The notes: a model not told the origin generated them from the letters alone. Shown: positions 15,758 through 23,748, numbered from the stretch's first letter. The stretch is DNA of 64,000 nt from Pedobacter sp. MC2016-05 (GCF_026239735.1 NZ_JAPIVT010000007.1:124001-188000), one strand, 5' to 3'. Numbers and translations are program-made.

Positions 15758-18175
15758 ATGGCTACAAATAACAATAACGAAACGGTTTACATTCCTCTAG
15801 AAGATGTAGAAAGCGAACATTGCGCTTTAATCGTTGAAAAGGGATTGGCAAAGGTTGATGGTGTAACATCCCCGAAAGTAGAACTCAACAACCGCAGAGC
15901 AGCCATTACCGTTACAAATAATGAGACAGTTGGCAAAGCCGTCGCAGCTATTAAAGACTTAGGCTATGGTGTTCCAACCGTAAAAAATACCTTTCCTGTT
16001 TTGGGAATGACCTGTGCTTCTTGTGCGGGAAGTGCAGAAAGTATCGTAAAGTATGAGCCGGGTGTGATTGAAGCTTCTGTCAACTACGCAACCGGAAATC
16101 TGACCATTGAGTACCTTCCCAATATGACGGACGCTAACAAACTGCAAAAAGCGGTTCAGGGTGTTGGTTATGACCTGCTCATCGTTGAAGAAGCAAAGCA
16201 GCAGGAATCCCTGGAGACCATCCATGCAGAAAAATTCAAAAAGCTAAAAAACAAAACTATCTGGGCGGTTATATTATCATTACCCGTGGTAACCATCGGT
16301 ATGTTTTTTATGGATATGCCTTATGGAAACGAAATTATGTGGTTCTTTTCTACCCCTGTGGTACTTTGGCTGGGTAAAGATTTCTTCATCAACGCGTGGA
16401 AACAAGCCAAACACCGTTCTGCCAATATGGACACGTTGGTCGCTTTGAGTACAGGAATTGCGTATATATTCAGCGTATTTAATATGCTTTTTATGGATTT
16501 CTGGCACCAGAGAGGATTGCACGCACACGTCTATTTTGAAGCAGCTGCAGTGGTCATCGCCTTTATCCTTTTAGGTAAATTATTGGAAGAAAAAGCTAAA
16601 GGAAACACCTCTACTGCCATTAAAAAATTGATGGGCTTGCAACCTAAAACGGTAATGGTAATAGCACCAGACGGAACAGAAAAACAAACCGCTATTGAAG
16701 CCGTAAACGTAGATGACATAATTCTGGTAAAGCCCGGCGAAAAAATTGCTGTGGATGGAATGGTTACTTCCGGTAATTCGTATGTAGACGAAAGTATGCT
16801 GAGTGGCGAACCCGTTCCGGTACTAAAAACAGAAAATGAAAAAGTATTTGCCGGAACCATTAACCAAAAAGGAAGTTTTCAATTCAAAGCAGTGAAAGTG
16901 GGTAAGGAAACTATGCTTGCCCAAATCATTAAAATGGTGCAGGATGCACAAGGCAGTAAAGCGCCCGTTCAAAAATTGGTGGATAAAATTGCCGGCATTT
17001 TCGTTCCGGTGGTGATTGGCATTGCCGTTCTTACTTTCATTTTATGGATTATTTTAGGTGGCGAAAATGGTTTAGTAAAAGGTTTATTAGCGGCCGTTAC
17101 GGTATTGGTGATTGCTTGTCCTTGTGCTTTGGGCTTGGCTACACCAACGGCAATTATGGTCGGAGTGGGCAAAGGTGCAGAAAATTGTATTTTAATTAAA
17201 GATGCAGAAAGCCTTGAATTGGCCAAGAAAGTGAATGCAATTGTTTTGGATAAAACCGGAACAATAACACAAGGAAGGCCTGAAGTAACAAGTATCCAAT
17301 GGCTGAACAATAATGACACAACAAAAACTATTTTACTGAGCATCGAAAAACAATCAGAGCATCCATTGGCGGAAGCTGTAGTGAAACATTTGGAAGGCGT
17401 TGCTACCGCGCCTTTAGCCAACTTCGACAGTATCACGGGTAAAGGTGCTAAGGCAGAACACGATAACGAAACCTATTTTGTAGGAAATAAAAAGCTCCTG
17501 GCTGAAAACAATATTGCGATTGCAGAACAATTAAAAACCCAGGCCGATGATTGGGGTAAACAGTCTAAAACAGTCATTTGGTTTGCAAACAGCAAACAGG
17601 CACTTTCTGTTATCGCTATTTCAGATAAAATCAAAGAAACATCGGTTCAGGCAATCAAAGAAATGCAGGAAATGGGTATCGAATTGTATATGCTTACAGG
17701 CGACAATGAAGCCACCGCTAAAGCAATTGCCGAGCAAACAGGCATCCTGCATTACAAAGCCGAAGTATTGCCACAGCACAAAGCCGATTTTGTAAAAGAA
17801 CTGCAGCAGCAAGGTAAAATAGTAGCCATGGTGGGCGACGGAATTAATGACAGTACCGCTCTAGCAACAGCCGACGTAAGTATTGCAATGGGAAAAGGCA
17901 GCGACATCGCAATGGACGTAGCCAAAATGACCATCATCTCATCAGACCTTGCCAAGATAGCACAGGCAATACGTTTATCAAAACAAACCGTGGCTACCAT
18001 TAAGCAAAATCTTTTTTGGGCATTTATTTACAACCTGATTGGCATACCCCTGGCTGCCGGATTGTTATTTCCGATCAACGGTTTCTTGCTAAACCCAATG
18101 ATAGCCGGAGCGGCTATGGCTTTGAGTAGCGTAAGCGTGGTGAGTAACAGTTTAAGGTTGAAATGGAAGAAATAA
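15758..18175 (+). CDS. copA: Copper-translocating P-type ATPase
   Basis: An 805-aa P1B-type ATPase that would export Cu(I) from the cytoplasm using ATP. The N-terminus has two HMA domains: the first (residues 1-72) has lost its CxxC and keeps a lone Cys in SEHCALI, the second has the intact metal motif GMTCASC (Cys86, Cys89). Membrane helices flank the CPCALG motif (Cys454, Cys456), the signature of Cu+ pumps. The phosphorylated Asp is in DKTGT (Asp498), with the HP motif in SEHPLAEA (about 536), and GDNEATA and GDGIND hinge motifs following. It lies directly behind the metal-domain AraC gene and shares its promoter box with the HMA and oxidase genes. Confidence 0.97.
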   Translation: MATNNNNETVYIPLEDVESEHCALIVEKGLAKVDGVTSPKVELNNRRAAITVTNNETVGKAVAAIKDLGYGVPTVKNTFPVLGMTCASCAGSAESIVKYEPGVIEASVNYATGNLTIEYLPNMTDANKLQKAVQGVGYDLLIVEEAKQQESLETIHAEKFKKLKNKTIWAVILSLPVVTIGMFFMDMPYGNEIMWFFSTPVVLWLGKDFFINAWKQAKHRSANMDTLVALSTGIAYIFSVFNMLFMDFWHQRGLHAHVYFEAAAVVIAFILLGKLLEEKAKGNTSTAIKKLMGLQPKTVMVIAPDGTEKQTAIEAVNVDDIILVKPGEKIAVDGMVTSGNSYVDESMLSGEPVPVLKTENEKVFAGTINQKGSFQFKAVKVGKETMLAQIIKMVQDAQGSKAPVQKLVDKIAGIFVPVVIGIAVLTFILWIILGGENGLVKGLLAAVTVLVIACPCALGLATPTAIMVGVGKGAENCILIKDAESLELAKKVNAIVLDKTGTITQGRPEVTSIQWLNNNDTTKTILLSIEKQSEHPLAEAVVKHLEGVATAPLANFDSITGKGAKAEHDNETYFVGNKKLLAENNIAIAEQLKTQADDWGKQSKTVIWFANSKQALSVIAISDKIKETSVQAIKEMQEMGIELYMLTGDNEATAKAIAEQTGILHYKAEVLPQHKADFVKELQQQGKIVAMVGDGINDSTALATADVSIAMGKGSDIAMDVAKMTIISSDLAKIAQAIRLSKQTVATIKQNLFWAFIYNLIGIPLAAGLLFPINGFLLNPMIAGAAMALSSVSVVSNSLRLKWKK

Positions 18176-18180
18176 ATCAG

Positions 18181-18245
18181 TAAATATTATAAATCAAATA
18201 AAGAAAACTACAACGACAAAACGGGTTAATTGACGCAAATTTGTA
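18181..18245 (+). promoter_or_regulatory. Shared copper-module promoter box 2 (HMA gene)
   Basis: TAAATATTATAAAT (18181-18194), ACAA (18210-18213) and CAAATTTGTA (18236-18245), again separated by exactly 15 and 22 bp. The first element matches box 1 at 12 of 14 positions and the last at 9 of 10. It ends 22 bp before the ATG at 18268. Confidence 0.6.
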
Positions 18246-18267
18246 CTATCAAATAAAATATAACATA

Positions 18268-18492
18268 ATGGAAAATAATAATCAAGATTTACAATTCAAG
18301 ACAAATATCAATTGCAGCAGCTGCGTAGCAAAAGTAACCCCTTTTTTAAATGATGCCAAAGGTATAGGACAATGGGAAGTAGATACTACGAATAGAGAAA
18401 AAATTCTCACCCTAAAATCTGAAGGAATTACTGAACAGGAAGTAATAGAAACCGTTCAAAAAGCTGGTTTCAAAATTGAACCCATAAAGTAA
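18268..18492 (+). CDS. Small heavy-metal-associated (HMA) domain protein, CopZ-like
   Basis: A 74-aa single HMA domain. I chose ATG 18268 rather than the in-frame TTG at 18241 because the domain begins shortly after it and the TTG lies inside the conserved promoter element. The metal motif is NCSSC (Cys16, Cys19), preceded by FKTNI and followed by VAKVTPFLND, which is the HMA fold. The C-terminal VQKAGFKIEPI is the usual final strand. It probably acts as a cytoplasmic Cu(I) chaperone delivering to CopA; alternatively it could be a copper buffer. It follows copA by 92 bp but has its own copy of the shared promoter box. Confidence 0.9.
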   Translation: MENNNQDLQFKTNINCSSCVAKVTPFLNDAKGIGQWEVDTTNREKILTLKSEGITEQEVIETVQKAGFKIEPIK

Positions 18493-18578
18493 TTCAGAAA
18501 AATACGAGACCCAACAGCGGTATTTAACATCGTTGTAATTATCCATTACACAGCGTTAAAAATTGTCTTTAGTTGGGC

Positions 18579-18596
18579 GTTTGCCATTTGGCAAAC
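18579..18596. promoter_or_regulatory. Perfect palindrome, variant of the Crp/Fnr-type site
   Basis: GTTTGCCATTTGGCAAAC is a perfect inverted repeat with 8-bp arms and a TT centre. Its core differs from the two TTTACCATTTGGTAAA sites at 19630 and 20259 by one symmetrical base pair change. It lies between the converging ends of the HMA and SDR genes, where no promoter is expected. Confidence 0.4.
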
Positions 18597-18640
18597 ATCA
18601 ATTGAACGAGTTTCTAAATTCTATCAGAACTTGTCGCCAA

Positions 18641-18676
18641 AAAATAAAACCTTCCACAGAATGAAGGTTTTATTTT
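18641..18676. terminator. Bidirectional terminator between HMA and SDR genes
   Basis: AAAATAAAACCTTC (18641-18654) pairs perfectly with GAAGGTTTTATTTT (18663-18676) around an 8-nt loop, with A-runs and T-runs built into the arms. It separates two convergent genes. Confidence 0.85.
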
Positions 18677-18711
18677 TAATGCTGCAATGAAAATTTGATG
18701 GTTTCAATTTT

Positions 18712-19575
18712 TTACTTCAACAAACCGCCCATTCCAAAGGCAGTCAACGCTTTCTCATATTGAACTTGAACGGCATCATTTGCAGCTTTAAGGTATTCCC
18801 CTGTGAATGGATCAACATTGGTTCTTATCGGACGCTGACCTTTGGGTAAGCTGATTAAATTTACCACTGCATCTGCAACATCTAGCGGGTTAGGATTTAA
18901 GGTTTCAAATGCCTTGCCAACAGCCGCACCCATTTTATTAGGATAATCTGCTATGACTTCGTAAGCATCATTAACCGAAGCATCGGAACCGGGATTGAAT
19001 TTTTGTGACATCTCCGTCGGAAAAGCACCAGGTTGTAGGATGGCAACGTCAACACCTAATGGTCTTACTTCGTAATGCAAACCTTCGCTAATGCCTTCCA
19101 AACCAAATTTTGAAGCACTGTACATTGTTGCAAAAGGAAACGAAACGGCACCAAATCCGCTGGTGATATTGATGATGAGACCTTCGGATTGTTTACGCAT
19201 AAATGGCAACACCAATTTCATCAATCGCCAAGGTGCGATGACATTGATATCGAACATTTCTTGAACATCGGTGGTTGTAAAACTTTCGGCCACGCCATTT
19301 CTGCTAAAACCCGCATTGTTTACCAAAACATCTATTGTTCCTTCTTTTGCGATGATGGTATCTATGGCTTGCTGCACACTGTTTTCATCCGTAAGTGCAA
19401 CATCCAGAACGGTAATGTTTTCTATCTCGGAGAGGGCTTTTGCTTTATCTGAATTTTTACCGTTTGTATCTCTCATTGTTGCGTAAACTTGATGTCCTAA
19501 GGCTGCAACGCTTTTTGCAGTAAGCCATCCAAACCCGCTATTTGTTCCTGTAATTAATACAACTTTTTTGTTCAT
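18712..19575 (-). CDS. SDR family oxidoreductase
   Basis: A 287-aa classical short-chain dehydrogenase/reductase. The NAD(P)-binding motif TGTNSGFG is at about residues 9-16, NNAG at about 86-89, and the catalytic Ser plus YSASK with Tyr and Lys at about 156-160. It lacks a signal peptide and would reduce or oxidise an alcohol/carbonyl substrate in the cytoplasm; the substrate is unknown. The start lies 55 bp downstream of a TTTACCATTTGGTAAA palindrome that is repeated in front of the neighbouring Crp/Fnr gene, so the two are probably controlled together. It sits inside the copper block but nothing in the protein points to metals. Confidence 0.93.
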   Translation of the reverse strand: MNKKVVLITGTNSGFGWLTAKSVAALGHQVYATMRDTNGKNSDKAKALSEIENITVLDVALTDENSVQQAIDTIIAKEGTIDVLVNNAGFSRNGVAESFTTTDVQEMFDINVIAPWRLMKLVLPFMRKQSEGLIINITSGFGAVSFPFATMYSASKFGLEGISEGLHYEVRPLGVDVAILQPGAFPTEMSQKFNPGSDASVNDAYEVIADYPNKMGAAVGKAFETLNPNPLDVADAVVNLISLPKGQRPIRTNVDPFTGEYLKAANDAVQVQYEKALTAFGMGGLLK

Positions 19576-19629
19576 TATATTTTGTTTAAAATTAATGGTA
19601 CAAAGTTCCGAGCTTTAAAAATTAAAACA

Positions 19630-19645
19630 TTTACCATTTGGTAAA
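19630..19645. promoter_or_regulatory. Crp/Fnr-type palindrome upstream of the SDR gene
   Basis: TTTACCATTTGGTAAA is a perfect inverted repeat (arms TTTACCA/TGGTAAA, centre TT), 55 bp upstream of the SDR start and 10 bp beyond the end of the Crp/Fnr gene. The identical 16 bp, with the same AAG following, occurs at 20259. Confidence 0.6.
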
Positions 19646-19654
19646 AAGAGATTT

Positions 19655-20224
19655 TTACAGGATGTTTTTTCTAATTCTACTCAACGACTGTTGGGTAACG
19701 CCCAAGTACGAAGCGACCAATGATAGCGGAACACGATTGATAAGCATTGGATATTTTTCAAGGAATGAGAGGTAACGAGTTGTGCCATCTTCCGAAACTA
19801 ACGGACTTCTTCTATCCATCGCATCTGTTAAACATTTTTGGGTTATTTTAGCTGCAATCCTGTCCCAGTCAACTATTGTGTTTGAGAGGGCGTCCCAATC
19901 TTTTTTAGTAAAAGCGAGCAATTTGCAATCGGTAACAGCCTGAATATAATCTGTTGCTGTTGCCTGTGCCTCAAATTTTTGCTGGTCTGAAACAAAGCTG
20001 TATTCGTCAATAAAGTAATTGGTTATCTCTTCACCTTTGTTATTGTAATAGCAACACCGAAAAACACCTTCTAAAACAAAACCAATGTATTTTGGGATTT
20101 TTCCTGCTTCGGAAAAATAATCATCTTTTTTCAGTTCCAGTTCCGTTGTCTTGCTCTTGATAAAGTCGATTTGCTGTTGGTTCAAATTGCCGAAACGCAG
20201 TATATATTCAATTAATTTTTCCAT
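19655..20224 (-). CDS. Crp/Fnr family transcriptional regulator
   Basis: A 189-aa regulator of the Bacteroidota Crp type. Residues 20-110 form a cyclic-nucleotide-binding-like beta roll (KDDYFSEAGKIPKYIGFVLE, then GEEITNYFIDEYSFVS); the C-terminus has a short winged helix (PLSLVASYLGVTQQSLSRIR). No iron-sulfur Cys cluster is visible and the phosphate-binding cassette residues of true cAMP receptors are not clear, so the effector is unknown. It is upstream of the SDR gene on the same strand. An identical palindrome precedes both, 35 bp upstream of this start, which suggests autoregulation. Confidence 0.92.
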   Translation of the reverse strand: MEKLIEYILRFGNLNQQQIDFIKSKTTELELKKDDYFSEAGKIPKYIGFVLEGVFRCCYYNNKGEEITNYFIDEYSFVSDQQKFEAQATATDYIQAVTDCKLLAFTKKDWDALSNTIVDWDRIAAKITQKCLTDAMDRRSPLVSEDGTTRYLSFLEKYPMLINRVPLSLVASYLGVTQQSLSRIRKNIL

Positions 20225-20258
20225 TGTGGTAAAGGTAGCAAATGGCTTTAATTAGAGA

Positions 20259-20274
20259 TTTACCATTTGGTAAA
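20259..20274. promoter_or_regulatory. Crp/Fnr-type palindrome upstream of the regulator gene
   Basis: An exact copy of the 16-bp TTTACCATTTGGTAAA site at 19630, 35 bp upstream of the Crp/Fnr start. It also lies 36 bp before the shared copper box of the oxidase promoter, so binding here could affect both divergent promoters. Confidence 0.6.
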
Positions 20275-20309
20275 AAGTCATGGAGCTTTCTATTTGACCA
20301 ACGATGACG

Positions 20310-20374
20310 TAAATCTTACAAATATTAACCAAAATACCACAACGATTATCATACGGTTTAATTCCAATTTTGTA
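20310..20374 (+). promoter_or_regulatory. Shared copper-module promoter box 3 (multicopper oxidase)
   Basis: TAAATCTTACAAAT (20310-20323), ACAA (20339-20342) and CAATTTTGTA (20365-20374), with spacings of 15 and 22 bp as in boxes 1 and 2. The first and last elements are identical to those of box 1, while the spacer DNA is not, which argues for selection on the elements. It ends 16 bp before the oxidase ATG. Confidence 0.65.
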
Positions 20375-20390
20375 TCTAAATATCAGAACA

Positions 20391-22082
20391 ATGAAAGCGA
20401 AAAATAACTCCTTACTTCTAACGGCAGTTTTGTTGTTAACGGCTTCCTCCGCATTTGCCCAAAAAGCAGTGCGATACGATTTGTACGTTAAAGACACGCT
20501 GGTAAATTACGCCGGAAAAGAAAAAAGAGCCATCGCCGTAAACGGACAAATACCAATGCCCACACTCACTTTTACAGAAGGCGACACGGCAGAAATTGTA
20601 GTGCATAACCAATTGAAAGAAGGCACCTCACTGCATTGGCACGGCGTGTTTTTACCCAATAAAGAAGACGGCGTGCCTTATCTTACGCAACCTCAAATCT
20701 CACCTGGAACTACGCGTAAGTATCGTTTTCCCGTTATTCAGAATGGTACGCACTGGTATCACTCGCATTCGGGTTTACAGGAGCAAATCGGGATGTATGG
20801 CAACCTTGTATTTCTGAAGAAAGCTGGTGATAAAACTTTTAGAGAAGGGATAGATGATTTGCCGACTGTACCCATTGTTTTGAGCGAATGGACCAATTTA
20901 AATCCGAATAACGTACACCGGATGTTGCATAACGCAAACGATTGGTCGGCGATAAAAAAAGGAGCCACACAGTCGTATGCAGAAGCCATTCGGGCAGGGC
21001 ATTTCAAAACAAAAATCAACAACGAATGGAAACGGATGTTGGCAATGGACGTAAGCGATGTGTACTATGACAAAATTTTAATGAATGGTAATACTTCCAC
21101 AGATTTAAAAAATATCGATGGCAAAACACTTAAAGCGGGCGATAAAGTGAGGTTAAGAATTTCAAACGGTGGTGCTTCCTCTTATTTTTGGTTGCGATAT
21201 GCCGGTGGAAAAATTACCGTAGTAGCCAATGATGGCAACGACGTAACACCGGTGGAAGTGGATCGATTAATCATTGCTGTTTCTGAAACCTATGATGTGG
21301 TAGTCACCATTCCCGAAGACGGCAATGCATACGAGTTTATGGCCACTACCGAAGACCGCACCAATTCTTCAAGCTATTTTATAGGTAACGGCGTTAAAAA
21401 GCTGATTGCCCCGCTTCCGAAATTGAAATATTTTGAAGGGATGAAGATGATGAACGATATGATGAAGATGAATGGCGATTTGGATGATATGGGAATGAAA
21501 ATGAGCCTAAATAAAATGGATATGAATGTGGTGATGTATCCTGAAATAACGGGTGAAATCGAACAAAAAGAAGGCCATAACAAACACAATATGGAGGATG
21601 AAAATCGTTCAAACGCTTTAGGCAAAATTAAAACGCTGAATTATGCCATGCTTTCATCACCTCACAATACTGAACTTCCCAAAGATGCTCCTGTAAAAAA
21701 AATAACCTTTACTCTTACCGGAAACATGAATCGCTATGTATGGAGTATGGATAATAAAGTCCTTTCTGAAGTGGATAAAATACCTGTAAAAAAAGGAGAA
21801 GTATTGCGCATCACCATTTACAATAATTCGATGATGCGACACCCGATGCACTTACACGGATTTGATTTTAGGGTAATCAATGGCAAGGGCGAAAAATCAC
21901 CGCTCAAAAATGTGTTGGACATTATGCCAATGGAAACTGATACCATAGAATTTCTGGCAAACGAAGAAGGCGATTGGTTTTTCCACTGTCATATCCTTTA
22001 CCACATGATGGCTGGTATGGACAGGGTTTTCGCAGTGGGCGATTACAAAAATCCATTACTTCCAGACAAAGAAAAAGCGTAA
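20391..22082 (+). CDS. Multicopper oxidase, CopA/CueO-like
   Basis: A 563-aa exported copper oxidase from ATG 20391; the in-frame TTG at 20370 lies inside the promoter motif and was rejected. The signal peptide ends SAFAQ at about residue 24. Copper ligands are in HWHG (His82, His84), HWYHSHSG (about 121-128), HPMHLHG (near 484) and the type-1 site HCHILYHMMAGM (Cys533 between His532 and His534). A Met-rich segment at about 345-385 (MKMMNDMMKMNG and more) matches those that bind Cu(I) in CueO-like enzymes. It should oxidise periplasmic Cu(I). Its TAA is followed in the same frame, one codon later, by the ATG of the next gene, which looks like its own C-terminal domain. Confidence 0.94.
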   Translation: MKAKNNSLLLTAVLLLTASSAFAQKAVRYDLYVKDTLVNYAGKEKRAIAVNGQIPMPTLTFTEGDTAEIVVHNQLKEGTSLHWHGVFLPNKEDGVPYLTQPQISPGTTRKYRFPVIQNGTHWYHSHSGLQEQIGMYGNLVFLKKAGDKTFREGIDDLPTVPIVLSEWTNLNPNNVHRMLHNANDWSAIKKGATQSYAEAIRAGHFKTKINNEWKRMLAMDVSDVYYDKILMNGNTSTDLKNIDGKTLKAGDKVRLRISNGGASSYFWLRYAGGKITVVANDGNDVTPVEVDRLIIAVSETYDVVVTIPEDGNAYEFMATTEDRTNSSSYFIGNGVKKLIAPLPKLKYFEGMKMMNDMMKMNGDLDDMGMKMSLNKMDMNVVMYPEITGEIEQKEGHNKHNMEDENRSNALGKIKTLNYAMLSSPHNTELPKDAPVKKITFTLTGNMNRYVWSMDNKVLSEVDKIPVKKGEVLRITIYNNSMMRHPMHLHGFDFRVINGKGEKSPLKNVLDIMPMETDTIEFLANEEGDWFFHCHILYHMMAGMDRVFAVGDYKNPLLPDKEKA

Positions 22083-22085
22083 AAA

Positions 22086-22637
22086 ATGTTGCAACACGAA
22101 AGCAATATGCCTCACTTTATGGCTCAAAATGATTTCGCAACCAACGGAAATGATGGAGAAGCAATGCTTCAAAATGCCAGATGGAGTTTGGGTACGGAAT
22201 GGCGTTTAGGCTATAGCGACATGCATGGTTATGAAGTTGAAACCCACCTGGGAAGATACATCGGAAAAATGCAATGGTTTATGCCATTCATCGGTTTTGA
22301 TTATCGATATAGAAAGATGGGAATGGACGAACAAGAAACCAATTTATTCGGACAAACAAACAAAAAAGACATCCGTAGAGCCGTTAGTTTAGGATTTATG
22401 TACACTTTGCCAATGTTGGTTAATTTCCAGGCAGAAGTCTATCATGATGGAATTGTTCGCCTTTCATTAATGCGGGAAGACATTCCCATTTCAAAAAGAT
22501 TGAGGGCTGGATTTATGGTCAATACCGACAAAGAATTTATGGGTGATTTAAAATACATCATCACTAAAAATATCGCGATTCGTACCCATTATGATAGCGA
22601 TATGGGCTTTGGTGTTGGGCTGTCGTTGAATTATTAA
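22086..22637 (+). CDS. Outer-membrane-barrel-like protein, probable detached C-terminal domain of the oxidase
   Basis: A 183-aa product, starting one codon after the oxidase stop and in the same frame. It has no signal peptide, yet the body alternates aromatic and polar residues in beta-hairpins (WSLGTEWRLGYSDMHGYEVE, then MPFIGFDYRYRKMG) and ends in LSLNY, the look of a small outer-membrane beta-barrel, broadly like CopB-type proteins. It contains several Met/His residues. An exported barrel without a signal peptide makes little sense alone, so I infer that TAA 22080-22082 interrupts an ancestral oxidase-barrel fusion. As a free protein it would stay in the cytoplasm unless read-through occurs. 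Confidence 0.7.
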   Translation: MLQHESNMPHFMAQNDFATNGNDGEAMLQNARWSLGTEWRLGYSDMHGYEVETHLGRYIGKMQWFMPFIGFDYRYRKMGMDEQETNLFGQTNKKDIRRAVSLGFMYTLPMLVNFQAEVYHDGIVRLSLMREDIPISKRLRAGFMVNTDKEFMGDLKYIITKNIAIRTHYDSDMGFGVGLSLNY

Positions 22638-22661
22638 AACCGCAACGCAGAAAAACAGGAT

Positions 22662-22724
22662 GACTTAGGGGTTAGTCAAGGGTCTGCAAACCTTTCATGT
22701 CGGTTCGAATCCGCCCCCATGCCT
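22662..22724 (+). pseudogene. Decayed tRNA-Cys (anticodon GCA) remnant
   Basis: A D-arm (GACT, loop TAGGGGTT, AGTC; 22662-22677), an anticodon arm AGGGT/ACCTT around CTGCAA (one base short of the normal 7-nt loop, GCA anticodon visible) and a T-arm GTCGG-TTCGAAT-CCGCC (22699-22715, one mismatch) follow in the right order. The 3' side continues CCCATGC, but no matching 5' acceptor strand precedes the D-arm. The gene therefore cannot fold as a normal tRNA. It marks the right edge of the copper block. Confidence 0.6.
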
Positions 22725-23023
22725 CTAATTGTAGAAGTTTTGGTAAACTACCGGAGCGAGAATTTCATTAATAATTGATAATATTTTGGAAACTGAAATT
22801 AGAATGAAGTGGGCTTGGTATGGTTGTCTTATACCCAATGATAGCAATCAAAAAGGCTAGATTTGTCCTGATGGATTTCAAAAATTTCATTTATGTATCA
22901 AGGTAAGTCATTGTGTGCAGGCATTTATTATCATACATCAATTGAAGAATGAAATTTGGGCACTACTTTTGACGAATGAGTCGTTCAAGAAATCAAACTT
23001 ATAATTAATTTAAATTTCAAACC
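22725..23023. other. Intergenic DNA without recognisable gene
   Basis: Between the tRNA remnant and the YceI gene I see only short frames (the best is 29 codons at about 22819) without coding character, and no strong hairpin. The promoter of the YceI gene is presumably in its last 100 bp. Confidence 0.4.
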
Positions 23024-23692
23024 ATGAGAAAATTATTTTTTGCGCTTCCGGCGCTATTTTTACTCGCATCTTGCGGAGGATCTTCAACTGATAATGCAAA
23101 AACAACGACTGAGCAAACCGCTGCAGCGCAAAAAGGTGAAACTTTAATGCTGGATACTGCTGGCACTTCAGTTGATTGGAAAGCGGCACACAAAGGTGGT
23201 TTAGCGCCACGTTGGGGGAAAATCAGTGTAGACTCTGGATCCATCTCAGTTGATAAAGATTCGTTAAGTGGTGGAGAATTCGTTATTAATTTAGGTTCGT
23301 TGAAAGTTGATCCTGCTTCAGTTACTGAAAAAGATAAAAAAGCAAGTGATTTAGAAGGACATTTGAAAAGTCCTGATTTCTTTGATGTAGCTAAATATCC
23401 GACTGCTAAATTTGTGATTACTAAAGTTGAGCCATTTTCTGGAACTCAAACATCTAATCTGTTGAAAAATCCTAATTATTTGATCAGCGGTAATCTGACT
23501 TTAAAAGACAGTACTTTGAATATCACTTTCCCATCAAAGGTAGAAGTTTCCGCTTCGGGCGTTACTGCAACTGCTAAGTTTGTAATTGATAGAAGTGCCT
23601 GGGGAATCAATTATAAAGCCGAAGGTAGTCCGGAAAACTGGATGATATCGAAAGATGTAGAAATTGGTTTAAACCTAAAAGCTAAAAAGTAA
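23024..23692 (+). CDS. YceI family lipoprotein
   Basis: A 222-aa lipoprotein. The signal peptide ends in a lipobox LASC with Cys17, followed by a low-complexity Gly/Ser/Thr-rich linker to about residue 45. The YceI domain (about 48-220) is a lipocalin-like barrel: TSVDWKAAHKGGLAPRWGKI at the start, HLKSPDFFDVAKYPTAKFVI in the middle and NYKAEGSPENWMISKDVEIG at the end. YceI proteins bind polyisoprenoids in an envelope compartment and are often stress-induced. Monocistronic: a strong terminator follows at 23749. The family assignment is firm; the physiological role is not. Confidence 0.94.
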   Translation: MRKLFFALPALFLLASCGGSSTDNAKTTTEQTAAAQKGETLMLDTAGTSVDWKAAHKGGLAPRWGKISVDSGSISVDKDSLSGGEFVINLGSLKVDPASVTEKDKKASDLEGHLKSPDFFDVAKYPTAKFVITKVEPFSGTQTSNLLKNPNYLISGNLTLKDSTLNITFPSKVEVSASGVTATAKFVIDRSAWGINYKAEGSPENWMISKDVEIGLNLKAKK

Positions 23693-23748
23693 CCCTTCAA
23701 AATTTTTTTGATCTTTTTGGTCAAGCTTAAAAGCGATACAGAATTTCG

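Noticed and set aside
22638..22740. Intact functional tRNA-Cys
   Set aside because: No 5' acceptor strand pairs with the 3' side, the anticodon loop is one base short and the T-stem has a mismatch.
22819..22905. Short frame of 29 codons between the tRNA remnant and the YceI gene
   Set aside because: No coding bias, no recognisable domain and no supporting signal; expected by chance in AT-rich DNA.
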